Positions 1 through 8,190 of a DNA stretch of 12,647 bases are shown here, in pieces. The DNA comes from Tidjanibacter sp. Lineage in GTDB: Bacteria; Bacteroidota; Bacteroidia; Bacteroidales; Rikenellaceae. A model generated the notes under the pieces. That model ran no database searches. It had not been told where the DNA came from and saw only the letters and a list, made by a program, of their open reading frames with translations. The translations under genes were made by a program, and so were the position numbers. The DNA is taken from contig JAGBVY010000078.1 in the NCBI GenBank assembly GCA_017630115.1, forward strand, positions 1 through 12,647. Reading direction: 5' to 3'. The stretch's first letter is position 1; the number at the start of each line of letters is the position of its first letter.

Positions 1-13
1 TAAACTTACCCTT

Positions 14-1300
14 TTATTTTATTATTTGTAATATGTTGCTTACAATCTTATCTATGAGCAAAGGAGGAATACTTTCACCAATGGTATCACGAATTACACT
101 ATCAGTTACTTGCCTCCCATCTACTACAAATGAATAAGGATAGAGTGCTATAGTCTGAATTATTAATCCCTCATATAATGATAGTACCCTATCTTGTGTA
201 GGATGTAGTTTATTATCACTACAAGCATATTGGAAATTTTGTGTTAGCGTACTGGCAGGTTTATCCCACGACATACGTTTGTATGCACTTACGAACCCTT
301 TCATTATACGCTTTTCGCCAGTTTTCTTATCTACTGCGTATGGTCTTGGAAGCAAAGCACCACACTTTCTACAATAAAGCGGAGTATCTGTATTAGACCT
401 ATTTACTCCTTCTGCATCATACTTAGAACCGTGAAGAGCATTTCCTTGATACATACAATATGGGTTTACGCATTGGTTATTCATCGCAGTTTGTCCTTCT
501 GGTGTATTGGTTACCCAAAATAACTTGGCGTCATCCAATATGGGTACTTTATGTAATGGATTGTTCGGATCTATATTTTCACCTTTTCTGGAACTTAGAG
601 GTGGAAGATTTGATATTACATCCCTTACAGTAAGCCATCTTTCTGTAAGCATCGTAGGATGCTCAGAATGTGTAGCAGCAGGCATTAAACTTCCATTCGC
701 TTTGAAATGCTCTTTACCCTGGTCATTTTTAGTAAGAATTGTGATTAATCTATTACGATGTTGTGGTACACCGTAATTAGCTACATCTATAACAATCGGT
801 CTACCTACATAGATGTCCCCCAATTCCCTGTTTACATAGTCTATGATGTTTATTACACCGTAAGTATCTTCAATAACAGTATTTATCATGCTTGGGACAT
901 TCTCAAATATTATCCATTCAGGTTGTAATATCTTTGCTATCTCTACAGCAGGGACTATTAATTTATTTCTAGGATCAAATATTGGGCGAACACCTCTTTT
1001 AAGGTTGTTTAGAATAGTTCCCATTCCGTTTGAAGACATACCTTGACAGGGTGGGGTGGCAATTAAAAGAAACGGATTCTCTTTGTAAGTGTTCTGATAG
1101 TATGAAACTATATCATCTTTCAATTCCCATATATCACCACAAAAACCTTTTGCTTCTGGGTGATTGTTAAGGAATAATTTCATTCGTTCTGGTAGAAGTT
1201 CACAGGCGACAACAGTACTTATATTATTCGCTTTGAGTCCTAAGTCTCCTATACCAGAGGAGCAAAAAAGACTTATAGCATTAAGCTTCTTGGATGACAT
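14..1300 (-). CDS. DNA (cytosine-5) methyltransferase
   Basis: This 428-residue protein transfers a methyl group from SAM to carbon 5 of cytosine in DNA. The motifs appear in the canonical order: SAM-binding motif I as LFCSSGIGDLGL (residues 11-22, a variant of FxGxG), catalytic motif IV PPCQG with Cys85, motif VI ENV (133-135), motif VIII QHRNR (180-184), and a motif X-like IGESIPPLL (407-415). The target-recognition segment between motifs VIII and X carries Cys277, Cys282, Cys310 and Cys313 (C-x4-C and C-x2-C), which suggests a zinc ribbon. The gene is much more AT-rich than the genes to its right, which suggests horizontal transfer. It is intact, but it ends only 13 bases from the window edge, so a cognate restriction enzyme further left cannot be seen. 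An orphan methylase is equally possible. The recognition sequence cannot be read from sequence alone. Confidence 0.93.
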   Translation of the reverse strand: MSSKKLNAISLFCSSGIGDLGLKANNISTVVACELLPERMKLFLNNHPEAKGFCGDIWELKDDIVSYYQNTYKENPFLLIATPPCQGMSSNGMGTILNNLKRGVRPIFDPRNKLIVPAVEIAKILQPEWIIFENVPSMINTVIEDTYGVINIIDYVNRELGDIYVGRPIVIDVANYGVPQHRNRLITILTKNDQGKEHFKANGSLMPAATHSEHPTMLTERWLTVRDVISNLPPLSSRKGENIDPNNPLHKVPILDDAKLFWVTNTPEGQTAMNNQCVNPYCMYQGNALHGSKYDAEGVNRSNTDTPLYCRKCGALLPRPYAVDKKTGEKRIMKGFVSAYKRMSWDKPASTLTQNFQYACSDNKLHPTQDRVLSLYEGLIIQTIALYPYSFVVDGRQVTDSVIRDTIGESIPPLLIDKIVSNILQIIK

Positions 1301-1598
1301 ACATGGTCTTTATAATGTTATTGCAAATATACTGTTTTTTTGTAAAGTCTCGGAATAATATGGCGTTTTCTATCGTTGTTGGTAGTAATCAAACGTTTTC
1401 TCTTGCAAACGAAAGATGAAGTATTCTGCTGTTACTCTATTTTGCGTGCTAGCACTAATTGATATTAATTTAGGTTACATAGAAGGCTGTATATAACGAA
1501 TAAAATTATAACTGAAATATATTAATAATCAACAAATTCAGTGGCGAAATTGATTCACCTCTGAAATATGACAGCCTGAAGTGAAAGCGACTTTTTTA
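1301..1598. other. AT-rich gene-free stretch
   Basis: About 300 bases between the start of the methyltransferase gene and the 3' end of obg. I see no credible gene, RNA or strong hairpin here. Its composition matches the AT-rich methyltransferase gene rather than obg, so the boundary of the presumed acquired segment probably lies close to the obg stop codon. A short direct repeat CAAACG occurs at 1390-1395 and 1406-1411, of unknown meaning. Confidence 0.5.
1324..1331 (-). promoter_or_regulatory. Candidate -7 box for the methyltransferase gene
   Basis: Read on the minus strand this is TATATTTG, an exact match to the Bacteroidetes -7 element TAnnTTTG, 23 bases upstream of the methyltransferase ATG. 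No TTTG lies at the usual -33 spacing, so this is only a half-supported promoter. Confidence 0.35.
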
Positions 1599-2585
1599 TT
1601 ACTGGTTGAGCACTTGCCAGAGGGCGTCTTTAAGCTCTGTTATGCCCTGCATTGCCACCGAGGAGATGAAGTAGGCGGGGATGCCTTCGGGGAGGGTCTG
1701 TTGGAGGTGCTCCCTAATCTCGTCGTCTATCATATCGCACTTGGTGATGGCCAGCAGGCGCTGTTTGTCGAGTAGTTCGGGGTTGTACTCCCTGAGCTCA
1801 CCGAGCAGAATCTCATAATCGTGCTTGATGTCGTCAGTGTCGGCAGGCACCATAAATAGCAGTACGGAGTTGCGCTCAATGTGGCGCAAGAACCTCATAC
1901 CGAGGCCACGACCCTCGTGTGCTCCCTCAATAATGCCGGGGATGTCGGCCATAACAAAGGAGTGGTTGTCCCTGACCTCAACAATACCCAAGTTGGGTTC
2001 GAGGGTTGTGAAGGCGTAATTGGCAATCTTGGGCTTGGCTGCCGAAACAACACTCAGTAGGGTAGATTTGCCTGCATTGGGGAAGCCCACTAAACCCACG
2101 TCGGCCAGCACTTTGAGCTCCAAGATGAAGGCTCCCTCTTGTCCCTCCTCGCCGGGTTGTGCATAGCGTGGAGCTTGGTTGGTGGCTGTCTTGAAGTGCC
2201 AGTTGCCCAAGCCGCCCCTACCGCCTTTGAGCAGTACGAGCTCCTCGCCGTGGGAGGTCACTTCGCCAACTATTTCGCCCGTTTCGGCATCGCGTGCCAC
2301 TGTTCCGAGGGGTACTTCAATAATCTGGTCGGCAGCACTCTTGCCCGACATACGCGAGCCACCGCCCGACTCGCCATCTTTGGCGAAGACGTGGCGTGCA
2401 TATTTAAGGTGAATCAGGGTCCAGTATTGGCTGTTGCCACGCAGGATGACGCTACCACCTGCGCCACCGTCGCCACCATCGGGGCCACCATAGGCCACAA
2501 ATTTCTCACGACGGAAGTGGGCACTACCCGAGCCACCTGCGCCCGAGCGACAAAATATCTTTACATAATCGACAAAGTTCGACAT
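1599..2585 (-). CDS. obg: GTPase Obg/CgtA
   Basis: Obg is an essential ribosome-associated GTPase that acts in 50S subunit maturation and stress control. The 328-residue protein has the glycine-rich N-terminal Obg fold (about residues 1-160, with runs such as GGPDGGDGGAGG near 33-44), then a GTPase domain: G1 GFPNAGKS (167-174), a switch with TT (193-194), G3 DIPG (214-217), G4 TKCD (281-284, where NKxD is canonical) and G5 SSV (308-310). It ends right after the G domain, without the variable C-terminal OCT extension of some Obg proteins. The start matches the family N-terminus (FVDYVKIF). It lies downstream of the DUF5689 lipoprotein genes but has its own promoter at 2657-2687. Identification is secure. 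Confidence 0.98.
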   Translation of the reverse strand: MSNFVDYVKIFCRSGAGGSGSAHFRREKFVAYGGPDGGDGGAGGSVILRGNSQYWTLIHLKYARHVFAKDGESGGGSRMSGKSAADQIIEVPLGTVARDAETGEIVGEVTSHGEELVLLKGGRGGLGNWHFKTATNQAPRYAQPGEEGQEGAFILELKVLADVGLVGFPNAGKSTLLSVVSAAKPKIANYAFTTLEPNLGIVEVRDNHSFVMADIPGIIEGAHEGRGLGMRFLRHIERNSVLLFMVPADTDDIKHDYEILLGELREYNPELLDKQRLLAITKCDMIDDEIREHLQQTLPEGIPAYFISSVAMQGITELKDALWQVLNQ

Positions 2586-2656
2586 AGTTTGCTTGATGTG
2601 TGTATTCGAGAGGGTTTTGGCTCCCTATCGTGGTAATCAACTCATTATTTTGGTGG

Positions 2657-2687
2657 CAAAGATAACTATTTTTCTTCACCCTCCAAA
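2657..2687 (-). promoter_or_regulatory. Promoter of obg (Bacteroidetes -33/-7)
   Basis: On the minus strand TTTG (2687-2684) is followed after exactly 19 bases by TATCTTTG (2664-2657). This matches the Bacteroidetes primary sigma-factor consensus TTTG-N19-TAnnTTTG. The predicted transcription start is near 2650, giving an untranslated leader of about 65 bases before the obg ATG. The -33 box lies inside the last codons of the upstream lipoprotein gene, so obg can be transcribed independently of the envelope operon. Confidence 0.7.
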
Positions 2688-3445
2688 ACCGCCGAAGGCG
2701 AAGCCACAAGAAGTTGGTAGTTGGTGGAGAAGTAGTCCACCACGCCCACAACATCCACCACACCTGAGGGAAGCCTGCTGTCGTAGTAGTCGCCTCGGTT
2801 GGTGAGCCTTACTGCGAGGGTGTCGGTTGGGGTTTGGCTATCGACCAGATGTGCCTCGCGCCCCTCTGTCACCTCGCTCCAAAGCTTGCCTGCCTCCACA
2901 AACTCTACCGAGCATACTCTCACCCGTGTGGCCATATCTTCCGGACCGATGGCGGCTATTCTTAGTCGTTTTGGTGTGGGCAAGGTGCCTTGCGATAGGG
3001 TGGTGTGGTGGAGCATCCATTCGGCAGGGCTGAGGGGTGTGACCTCACTCTCGCCCTCGCTTGGGCCTCCCAGCATTGCCGAGCCTCCGTAGCCTCCTAT
3101 GGTTAAGCCCCTGCACTCAACCACAATGCTGTCGCCCATCTTGTGGAGGGAGTGTAGCTCGGGGTGGTCTATGGCGATAAAGATTCCTCCGCTTGCGTCC
3201 TGTACAGCCAGTCGGTGGCGATACTGACCATAGCGGTCGTCGCTCACCACCTTCCCGGCAATTATCAGTTCTTGGCTTATAATGCGCGGATAGCCCCGAT
3301 AGAGCCCTCTTAGGGATGCGATTGAGCACGGCGGGTTTTGCTCCTCAGAGGTTGGTGAGCAGCAGCTAAGGGTGGCAAGTAGTAGGCTAAGCACCATCCC
3401 CATCATTGTCCTAAGTGTGGCCCTATGGATTGGTCTGTTGCACAT
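2666..3445 (-). CDS. DUF5689-type lipoprotein (second copy)
   Basis: A 259-residue predicted lipoprotein. A basic N-terminus and hydrophobic stretch end in LSCC (Cys28/Cys29), consistent with a signal peptide II site although the lipobox is not textbook. Residues about 41-128 fit the DUF5689 pattern: I-AGKVVSDD, then a VQD-GGIFIAID strand set, then GDSIVVECRGLTIGGYGG and LGG. The C-terminal half repeats the layout of the neighbouring lipoprotein (RVRVC, later LPSG-VVDVVGVV). The first ATG at 3445 overlaps the upstream gene by 23 bases, suggesting translational coupling; ATGs at 3406, 3403 or 3397 are alternative starts that also keep the hydrophobic segment. The family is Bacteroidetes-specific and of unknown function, often near outer-membrane receptors. 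A surface or periplasmic partner of the barrel gene is my inference. Confidence 0.8.
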   Translation of the reverse strand: MCNRPIHRATLRTMMGMVLSLLLATLSCCSPTSEEQNPPCSIASLRGLYRGYPRIISQELIIAGKVVSDDRYGQYRHRLAVQDASGGIFIAIDHPELHSLHKMGDSIVVECRGLTIGGYGGSAMLGGPSEGESEVTPLSPAEWMLHHTTLSQGTLPTPKRLRIAAIGPEDMATRVRVCSVEFVEAGKLWSEVTEGREAHLVDSQTPTDTLAVRLTNRGDYYDSRLPSGVVDVVGVVDYFSTNYQLLVASPSAVLEGEEK

Positions 3446-4232
3446 CGTCTAAATCTCTGATTTTTAACATCCATACATCTTTGCCCGCGTGTCGGGTGGA
3501 GTGGAGTACGCCACACACTGAGAGCTCGCCCTTAGGAATAGTGGCGGTGGCAAAGTCGGCATAGGTGCTTGTGGACACAACCACTACGCTGCCATTTGGG
3601 GTGGAGAAGTATCGCTCTGCTTGGCTGCCATAGGGGGTTACACCCCAATAGTTGTTTTCGGCCTCGGCTGTAAGGTGACGTAGGTTGTCGATGCATACAA
3701 GTGTGCCACATTGCCGAGCGGTAAACTCTTCGGGTGTGGCAGAGGTTATGGTGGGTGTTGTGGGTGGCCCGCACACTCTTATTCTGTCGAAAATATCCTC
3801 GCGCCCAACCAGAGGCTCTACTCGGTAGTCGCTCCAAGTGTTGCGGCTGCGTCCCAGAGTGAGCCCCCCATCGTAGAGTTCCACAATTAGTCCGCTCACA
3901 TCTACCCCAACCTTACATCCAACCGGATAGTGGCCCGAAAGCCCCGACAGAGCCGCTCGGATGGCCACAGCTCCCTTATCATCCTCCACCACAACGAGTT
4001 GGTAGAAGTTGCCCGAAAGGTCGTTGGCGGTCACTCTGCCCACGAGGATTGTGTTTTGAGGTAGGGGAGTGCCACTTTCGGCCCAAGCCCATAGTTGGTC
4101 GGTAGTGCAAGTGGCCAAGACCGTAGAAAACTCCACATCGGGCAATGGGCAGTCGTTGGGGCTGCACGAACTAAGTGGGCAGACCACACTAACAAGTAGT
4201 AGAAGAGCTATATTGAAACGTCTAAAAGTCAT
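3423..4232 (-). CDS. DUF5689 domain lipoprotein (first copy)
   Basis: A 269-residue lipoprotein with a clean lipobox LSSC (Cys23) after a hydrophobic signal. Residues about 37-130 match DUF5689: TILVGRVTANDLSGNFYQLVVVEDD, then GAVAIRA, a GCKVGVDVSGL turn and LTLG. The C-terminal region has FDRIRVCG, YADFATATIPKG and WMLKIRDLDDV, a pattern seen in the second half of these proteins, perhaps another small beta-barrel (OB-like) domain. Its start overlaps the end of the barrel gene by 11 bases, and its end overlaps the next lipoprotein gene, so the three are almost certainly one transcript. The biochemical role of the family is not known to me. Assembly with the barrel in the outer membrane is inferred from context. 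Confidence 0.87.
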   Translation of the reverse strand: MTFRRFNIALLLLVSVVCPLSSCSPNDCPLPDVEFSTVLATCTTDQLWAWAESGTPLPQNTILVGRVTANDLSGNFYQLVVVEDDKGAVAIRAALSGLSGHYPVGCKVGVDVSGLIVELYDGGLTLGRSRNTWSDYRVEPLVGREDIFDRIRVCGPPTTPTITSATPEEFTARQCGTLVCIDNLRHLTAEAENNYWGVTPYGSQAERYFSTPNGSVVVVSTSTYADFATATIPKGELSVCGVLHSTRHAGKDVWMLKIRDLDDVQQTNP

Positions 4233-6546
4233 AGCCGAGCGAAAGGTAGAAGTGACGTGGGTAGATGTGTTGATAGCGTGGTGCGTGGGGTGTTGTCGTA
4301 TGGGAGGTGTCGTTACGACGGATGTTTAGGCGTGAGGGCTGGTAGCCGGCACTATAAGCCGAGGTGGAGTTGAGTAGGTTACGCACCGAGGCTGAGAGGC
4401 TAACTTTACCCCACCTACGATAGACAAAAAGCGATAGGTTGGTGGCACTGCCCAAAGAACGCACAGCGCCCATCAAACTATTGTAATCCGCCTGGCTAAG
4501 CCACTGAGAGCGAGCGTAGTCGCTGGAAAGTAGCAACGAAGGCTCCAAGTAGCGCCCGGCCACAAAAGCCAATTCGCCACCCACCATCCATCCTCTCGGA
4601 GCATACCACGTTGCTTTGAGTGCCGAAGCCAACTCGGGTGTGGCCGACGAGCGAAGAGCTTGGAGGTTAAGCGCTGTGGCCCTCACGATTGGGGTGGCAT
4701 CATCGAAGCCTACTATGTCGCAGGTGGCGTTGCCGGTGTAGCGGTTGGAGCTAAGGGCTAAGTAACCCTCCAATTTGAGTGCGCGTGTGATTCGGGCCTC
4801 CACAGAGAGTTGCACGCCAGAGCAGAGCGTGGAAAGCCCTCCGGCCAAGAGGGTGGAGTAGGTAGAGCTTTGTGCATCCCAGAAGTTTTCGCTGTGACTT
4901 TGGTTGCCCGATAGTTCGGCATAGAGGGTGGCGTAGGTAACCAGTGGGCCTCTCTCCCAACGAGCCCAGATGTTGGCCGAACCAACCGTTGTGCCTTTGC
5001 CGTAGGGATTGACGGTCATACTCCCCTCGGCCGCACCGTAGAGGTCGTTCCAGAAGGGTGCGCTGTGGTGAAAATAGCCGTTTGCACCGCCGCTCAGTTG
5101 CTCTGTTAGAGGACGGCTCCACGCCAAATAAGCCCGCAGTAGAGTGAAACTATCCTCCGAGGAGTAGCCCGTTATCCTACTATGGTAGCCGATGGTTTGG
5201 CCTCCAAACTCTGCGCTGCCATAGAATGTTCCACCACCAAGCCTCTCTCTAAGAGTGGCATAGAGCGACCATTCGGACTGTGTTGGGGTGTGGTCGTAGG
5301 GGGTTAGAGCGTTGGGGTTGGCACTCTGAGCGCCAAAGAGGTCGGCCACGGAGTTGTAGTCACGACTGCGATGATAGCCTCCTCGCAGACCCACACGACG
5401 GTGGTGGGTACCCAAAAGTTGGCCCGAGAGGTCTATCTTGGCCGTTAGGAGGTCGCTCCGCTCCTCGCTCAGCACATAGGGAGTGCTGTGGGGTTGGAGT
5501 GCGGCAGCCTCGTATATTTTCGAGAAGTTTATCTGCGTAAAGTCGGTGTTGTTGGTGCGCCACACCTCGGAGAGTATGGCCTCAGCTTCGGGATCGGCTT
5601 GATGGCTCGGTAGGTAGGTGTAGTGGTCGGGCTGAGGATTGGTCGCATCGGCCCAGTCGAGCGAGGTGCGCCGGGTACGACCAGCTTGCACAAAAGCGGT
5701 GATGTTCAGGCGTGAGAGTATATACCTGTCGTCGATGTCCCACGAGGCGTAGAGTGCAGGTAGGGTTGCGTAGCGCACACGAGCCGAGCGCACTTGCCCA
5801 TCCTGATAGCCCCAGTAGGAGTTGTAGTGGCGGTTGCCACTTAGCCCGAAAACCTCCTCGGTGTTCCAACTACGTTGCGCTCTCTCCGAGGGTGCAACCA
5901 TAAGCGCAATAGTCACTCGGTGGTCCAACTCTCTGCTCCACCTACGCTCGCCTGCAAGCCACAGGTAGCTGTCGGCCGAATAAAGACCCTCAATGTTGGC
6001 ATCCCTACCGCCACGAGCGCCCACAGCTATCGACACTGCCAGCGAGTCGCCTCGGTGGGCAACAGCTGCGTAACCTATACCCATACGATAGGTGCGTGAG
6101 GAGAGCTGTAAACGTAGGCGTGAGGAAGGGGCGAGGTCGAAGGGCGAGGGGTGGATGAGTTGGCTCGATGGGGAGCTGTCAATCTCGTTGGGAGTGTGGA
6201 GGTGGTAGCTCTGGGTGGTGGGGGCGCGTCGCAGTAAAGAGAGGAACGAATAGTCGGTGTAGCGTTGGAGCGGATTGCGCGTGTCGATAGTGCCAAGTAA
6301 GAGCCCCTGAGTAGGGTAGCGCTCGCCCCTGGGCGAGTAATCGACAAAGGAAAATCCGTAGAGGGCATACTCCTCAAATGGATTCTCCGAGAGGGCCGTA
6401 ATGAAGAAAGGCTCTCCTTCGAGAGCCCACAACTCGGCATTTATCCACGAGGGGTTCTCGCGATAGTAGCTCTCGCTCATCTGCTGTGCGCTTAGATTTG
6501 CCACGCCCACCAATAGAGCTACGAACGTAACAATCCACCTACGCAT
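4222..6546 (-). CDS. TonB-receptor-like outer-membrane beta-barrel
   Basis: A 774-residue predicted outer-membrane protein. It has a signal peptide (about 1-20, ending LSAQ) and a long region of alternating, aromatic-rich strands. The C-terminus resembles TonB-dependent receptors of Bacteroidetes: VRNLLNSTSAYSAGYQPSR (near 721-739) and a terminal barrel strand YLSLGYDF ending in Phe. No N-terminal carboxypeptidase-like domain or full plug is visible. Residues about 60-110 (RGERYPTQGLLLGTID and later YSFLSLLRR) resemble the part of such receptors where the plug reads RGYxxxYxxxxxNG and then FNxSxxGGL, so it may be a reduced plug. It heads the operon with the two DUF5689 lipoproteins. Substrate unknown. 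It could alternatively be a non-TonB barrel or secretion/assembly protein. Confidence 0.8.
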   Translation of the reverse strand: MRRWIVTFVALLVGVANLSAQQMSESYYRENPSWINAELWALEGEPFFITALSENPFEEYALYGFSFVDYSPRGERYPTQGLLLGTIDTRNPLQRYTDYSFLSLLRRAPTTQSYHLHTPNEIDSSPSSQLIHPSPFDLAPSSRLRLQLSSRTYRMGIGYAAVAHRGDSLAVSIAVGARGGRDANIEGLYSADSYLWLAGERRWSRELDHRVTIALMVAPSERAQRSWNTEEVFGLSGNRHYNSYWGYQDGQVRSARVRYATLPALYASWDIDDRYILSRLNITAFVQAGRTRRTSLDWADATNPQPDHYTYLPSHQADPEAEAILSEVWRTNNTDFTQINFSKIYEAAALQPHSTPYVLSEERSDLLTAKIDLSGQLLGTHHRRVGLRGGYHRSRDYNSVADLFGAQSANPNALTPYDHTPTQSEWSLYATLRERLGGGTFYGSAEFGGQTIGYHSRITGYSSEDSFTLLRAYLAWSRPLTEQLSGGANGYFHHSAPFWNDLYGAAEGSMTVNPYGKGTTVGSANIWARWERGPLVTYATLYAELSGNQSHSENFWDAQSSTYSTLLAGGLSTLCSGVQLSVEARITRALKLEGYLALSSNRYTGNATCDIVGFDDATPIVRATALNLQALRSSATPELASALKATWYAPRGWMVGGELAFVAGRYLEPSLLLSSDYARSQWLSQADYNSLMGAVRSLGSATNLSLFVYRRWGKVSLSASVRNLLNSTSAYSAGYQPSRLNIRRNDTSHTTTPHAPRYQHIYPRHFYLSLGYDF

Positions 6547-6635
6547 TATCCTGCTGGCTATAAATTTACTAAAAGAGGGACAAGCAGACCCAGTTTAGTG
6601 TCACTTTGCCCCTCTTATGAAACTATACGGCTTGA

Positions 6636-7076
6636 TTATTTGTTCTCGTAGGCTGAAATTTTGTCCAGACGACCCGAGTGGCGACCGCCTTCAAACTCGG
6701 CCTCAAACCAAGCATCTACAATAGCTTTGCCCATCTCTAAACCGATGAGCCTTGCACCCATAGCCAAGACATTGGCGTCGTTGTGGTTGCGTGAGAGGCG
6801 TGCCGAAAGAGGCTCGGAGCAGAGCGCACAGCGCACACCCTTGACTTTGTTGGCAGCAATGGAGATACCAATGCCGCTACCGCAGATTACAACACCCTTG
6901 TCAGCCTCGCCACTTGCCACAGCCTCACCTACGGCAATGCCGTGATCGGGATAGTCGGCTCTGTCGGCCGAGTAGCAACCCTTGTCAATCATTTCGTGAC
7001 CTTTCTCTGCAATGTAGGCCTTAATCTCCTCTTTGAAGTGGAACGCTGCGTGGTCGCAGCCAATAGCAATTTTCAT
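6636..7076 (-). CDS. rpiB: Ribose-5-phosphate isomerase B
   Basis: RpiB interconverts ribose 5-phosphate and ribulose 5-phosphate in the pentose phosphate pathway. The 146-residue protein is full length for the family. It starts with MKIAIGCDHAAF, contains the active-site loop CGSGIGISIAANK with catalytic Cys65, and the conserved RNHNDANVLAMGAR segment with His98. I chose the ATG at 7076, because the 16 upstream residues in frame are low-complexity and precede the conserved beta strand. It follows the unknown membrane protein gene by 37 bases, on the same strand as luxS and mtn. A LacA/RpiB-family isomerase with another sugar substrate is possible, but the spacing of motifs fits RpiB. Confidence 0.94.
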   Translation of the reverse strand: MKIAIGCDHAAFHFKEEIKAYIAEKGHEMIDKGCYSADRADYPDHGIAVGEAVASGEADKGVVICGSGIGISIAANKVKGVRCALCSEPLSARLSRNHNDANVLAMGARLIGLEMGKAIVDAWFEAEFEGGRHSGRLDKISAYENK

Positions 7077-7113
7077 CTGTATAATAGTTTTAGTTGTTTG
7101 TTTCTTGCTTGGG

Positions 7114-8169
7114 TTATTCTGCAATCTGCTTCATTGTATTCATCCCAGAAAGCATTTGTATGACAACTTCCATAACTGCAATGCTTCCTGTGTTGGAAGA
7201 AAGTGAACTCCAAATTAGTCCAGCAGGTGCCTCCTCTCTTGTTGATACAAATTTCAGATTGGGGTATTTCTCCATCAACATTGTATGTAGTCGAGTAGTT
7301 ATTAAAGCAGCTTGATGTTCATTGTTTTCTGAAAGGGACTCTTCGTAAAGCTTAGTTTGCTGCGTTTTATATAAATTCTTGAATTTATCGAAACTTTCGC
7401 TTGTTTTGACTTTAATGTTGCCATCTCCTTTGTCACTCACAACCCAACAAATCTCTGTGCCGGGAATATCATCGGCTTTAAGATGTTCCAGTACTTTACA
7501 ATCAACACCTTTCATATAAATATGACCATCCGTTCCTACTGCAAATTCAATGTTGGCTAAGTTGAAGCCAATAGCGTCTCTGTGGTGTATTTTATGGATA
7601 AATAAAACCTCCCGTGACTGGTATGATTCACTAGACTCCCAAAAGCCCTGCCCGGGTAAAATTTCAGCATATTCGGGAATATGCAATAATGTTTGTAGGC
7701 TTTCTTTCTTGACAATATAGTCTTTGTGTTGTGGTTTTGCTATTGTTATTTCTGCACAGAAATCAATTTTTCCATAAGCATTTCTTGTCTGCTCGCTTGT
7801 GTCCATTTGGTTTTTTAGGTCTCGATTCTCTTGGACGAGTTGGTCTAAGGCTCTTTGATGCTCCTCCTTTTCTCGCTTCAATTGATTCTGGGCTTCTTGC
7901 AGTTTGAGTGCCAATGCAGTTTCGTCATTCTGCTCAACAAAGTGACTGCTCAGTCGCCTGAATGATTTGTGTGCAATAAAAGCAATCAGAAAAGACAAAA
8001 CACTGGCCAAGGGAATGGTTACAACACTGGGAAGAGGTGCCGAAATGGCACCAATAATTACTCCCGCCAATAGGGCAAAGTAGAATAGTACTGCAACAAT
8101 GTCTTTTAGTAGTTTTGCTTGATTATAGATGGCTTTGAATGGTTTAGCCAATGCACTTAAAAAGCCCAT
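7114..8169 (-). CDS. Unrecognised membrane protein with coiled coil
   Basis: I do not recognise this 351-residue protein. It shows a short amphipathic N-terminus (FLSALAKPFKAIYNQAKLL), two adjacent hydrophobic segments (about 23-43 and 46-67), a charged heptad-like region rich in Glu, Gln, Lys and Leu (about 78-128) suggesting a coiled coil, and a soluble domain of about 220 residues with mixed strands and helices (for example EVLFIHKIHHRDAIGFNLA near 187-205). The soluble part loosely recalls the layout of DUF4230-type proteins (N-terminal membrane anchor, later beta domain), but I see no convincing motif. It lies 21 bases after mtn and 37 before rpiB on the same strand. Its codons are more AT-rich than those of both neighbours, hinting at a later insertion or a less constrained gene. 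Confidence 0.8.
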   Translation of the reverse strand: MGFLSALAKPFKAIYNQAKLLKDIVAVLFYFALLAGVIIGAISAPLPSVVTIPLASVLSFLIAFIAHKSFRRLSSHFVEQNDETALALKLQEAQNQLKREKEEHQRALDQLVQENRDLKNQMDTSEQTRNAYGKIDFCAEITIAKPQHKDYIVKKESLQTLLHIPEYAEILPGQGFWESSESYQSREVLFIHKIHHRDAIGFNLANIEFAVGTDGHIYMKGVDCKVLEHLKADDIPGTEICWVVSDKGDGNIKVKTSESFDKFKNLYKTQQTKLYEESLSENNEHQAALITTRLHTMLMEKYPNLKFVSTREEAPAGLIWSSLSSNTGSIAVMEVVIQMLSGMNTMKQIAE

Positions 8170-8190
8170 ATTTTTTATCTATTTTTTTAA

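Noticed and set aside
1555..1590. Terminator hairpin downstream of obg
   Set aside because: TTCACCTC and GAAGTGAA can pair imperfectly, but the T-run lies on the wrong side for obg transcription, and no plus-strand gene reads through it.
2139..2636. Plus-strand open frame (165 codons) opposite obg
   Set aside because: It is antisense to a certain obg gene, is rich in Ala and Thr as expected from the complement of Gly-rich codons, and has no recognisable domain.
6547..6635. Promoter for the barrel/lipoprotein operon
   Set aside because: Only a degenerate TAAATTTA at 6561-6568 resembles a -7 box and there is no -33 TTTG at the right distance; the operon surely has a promoter but I cannot place it.
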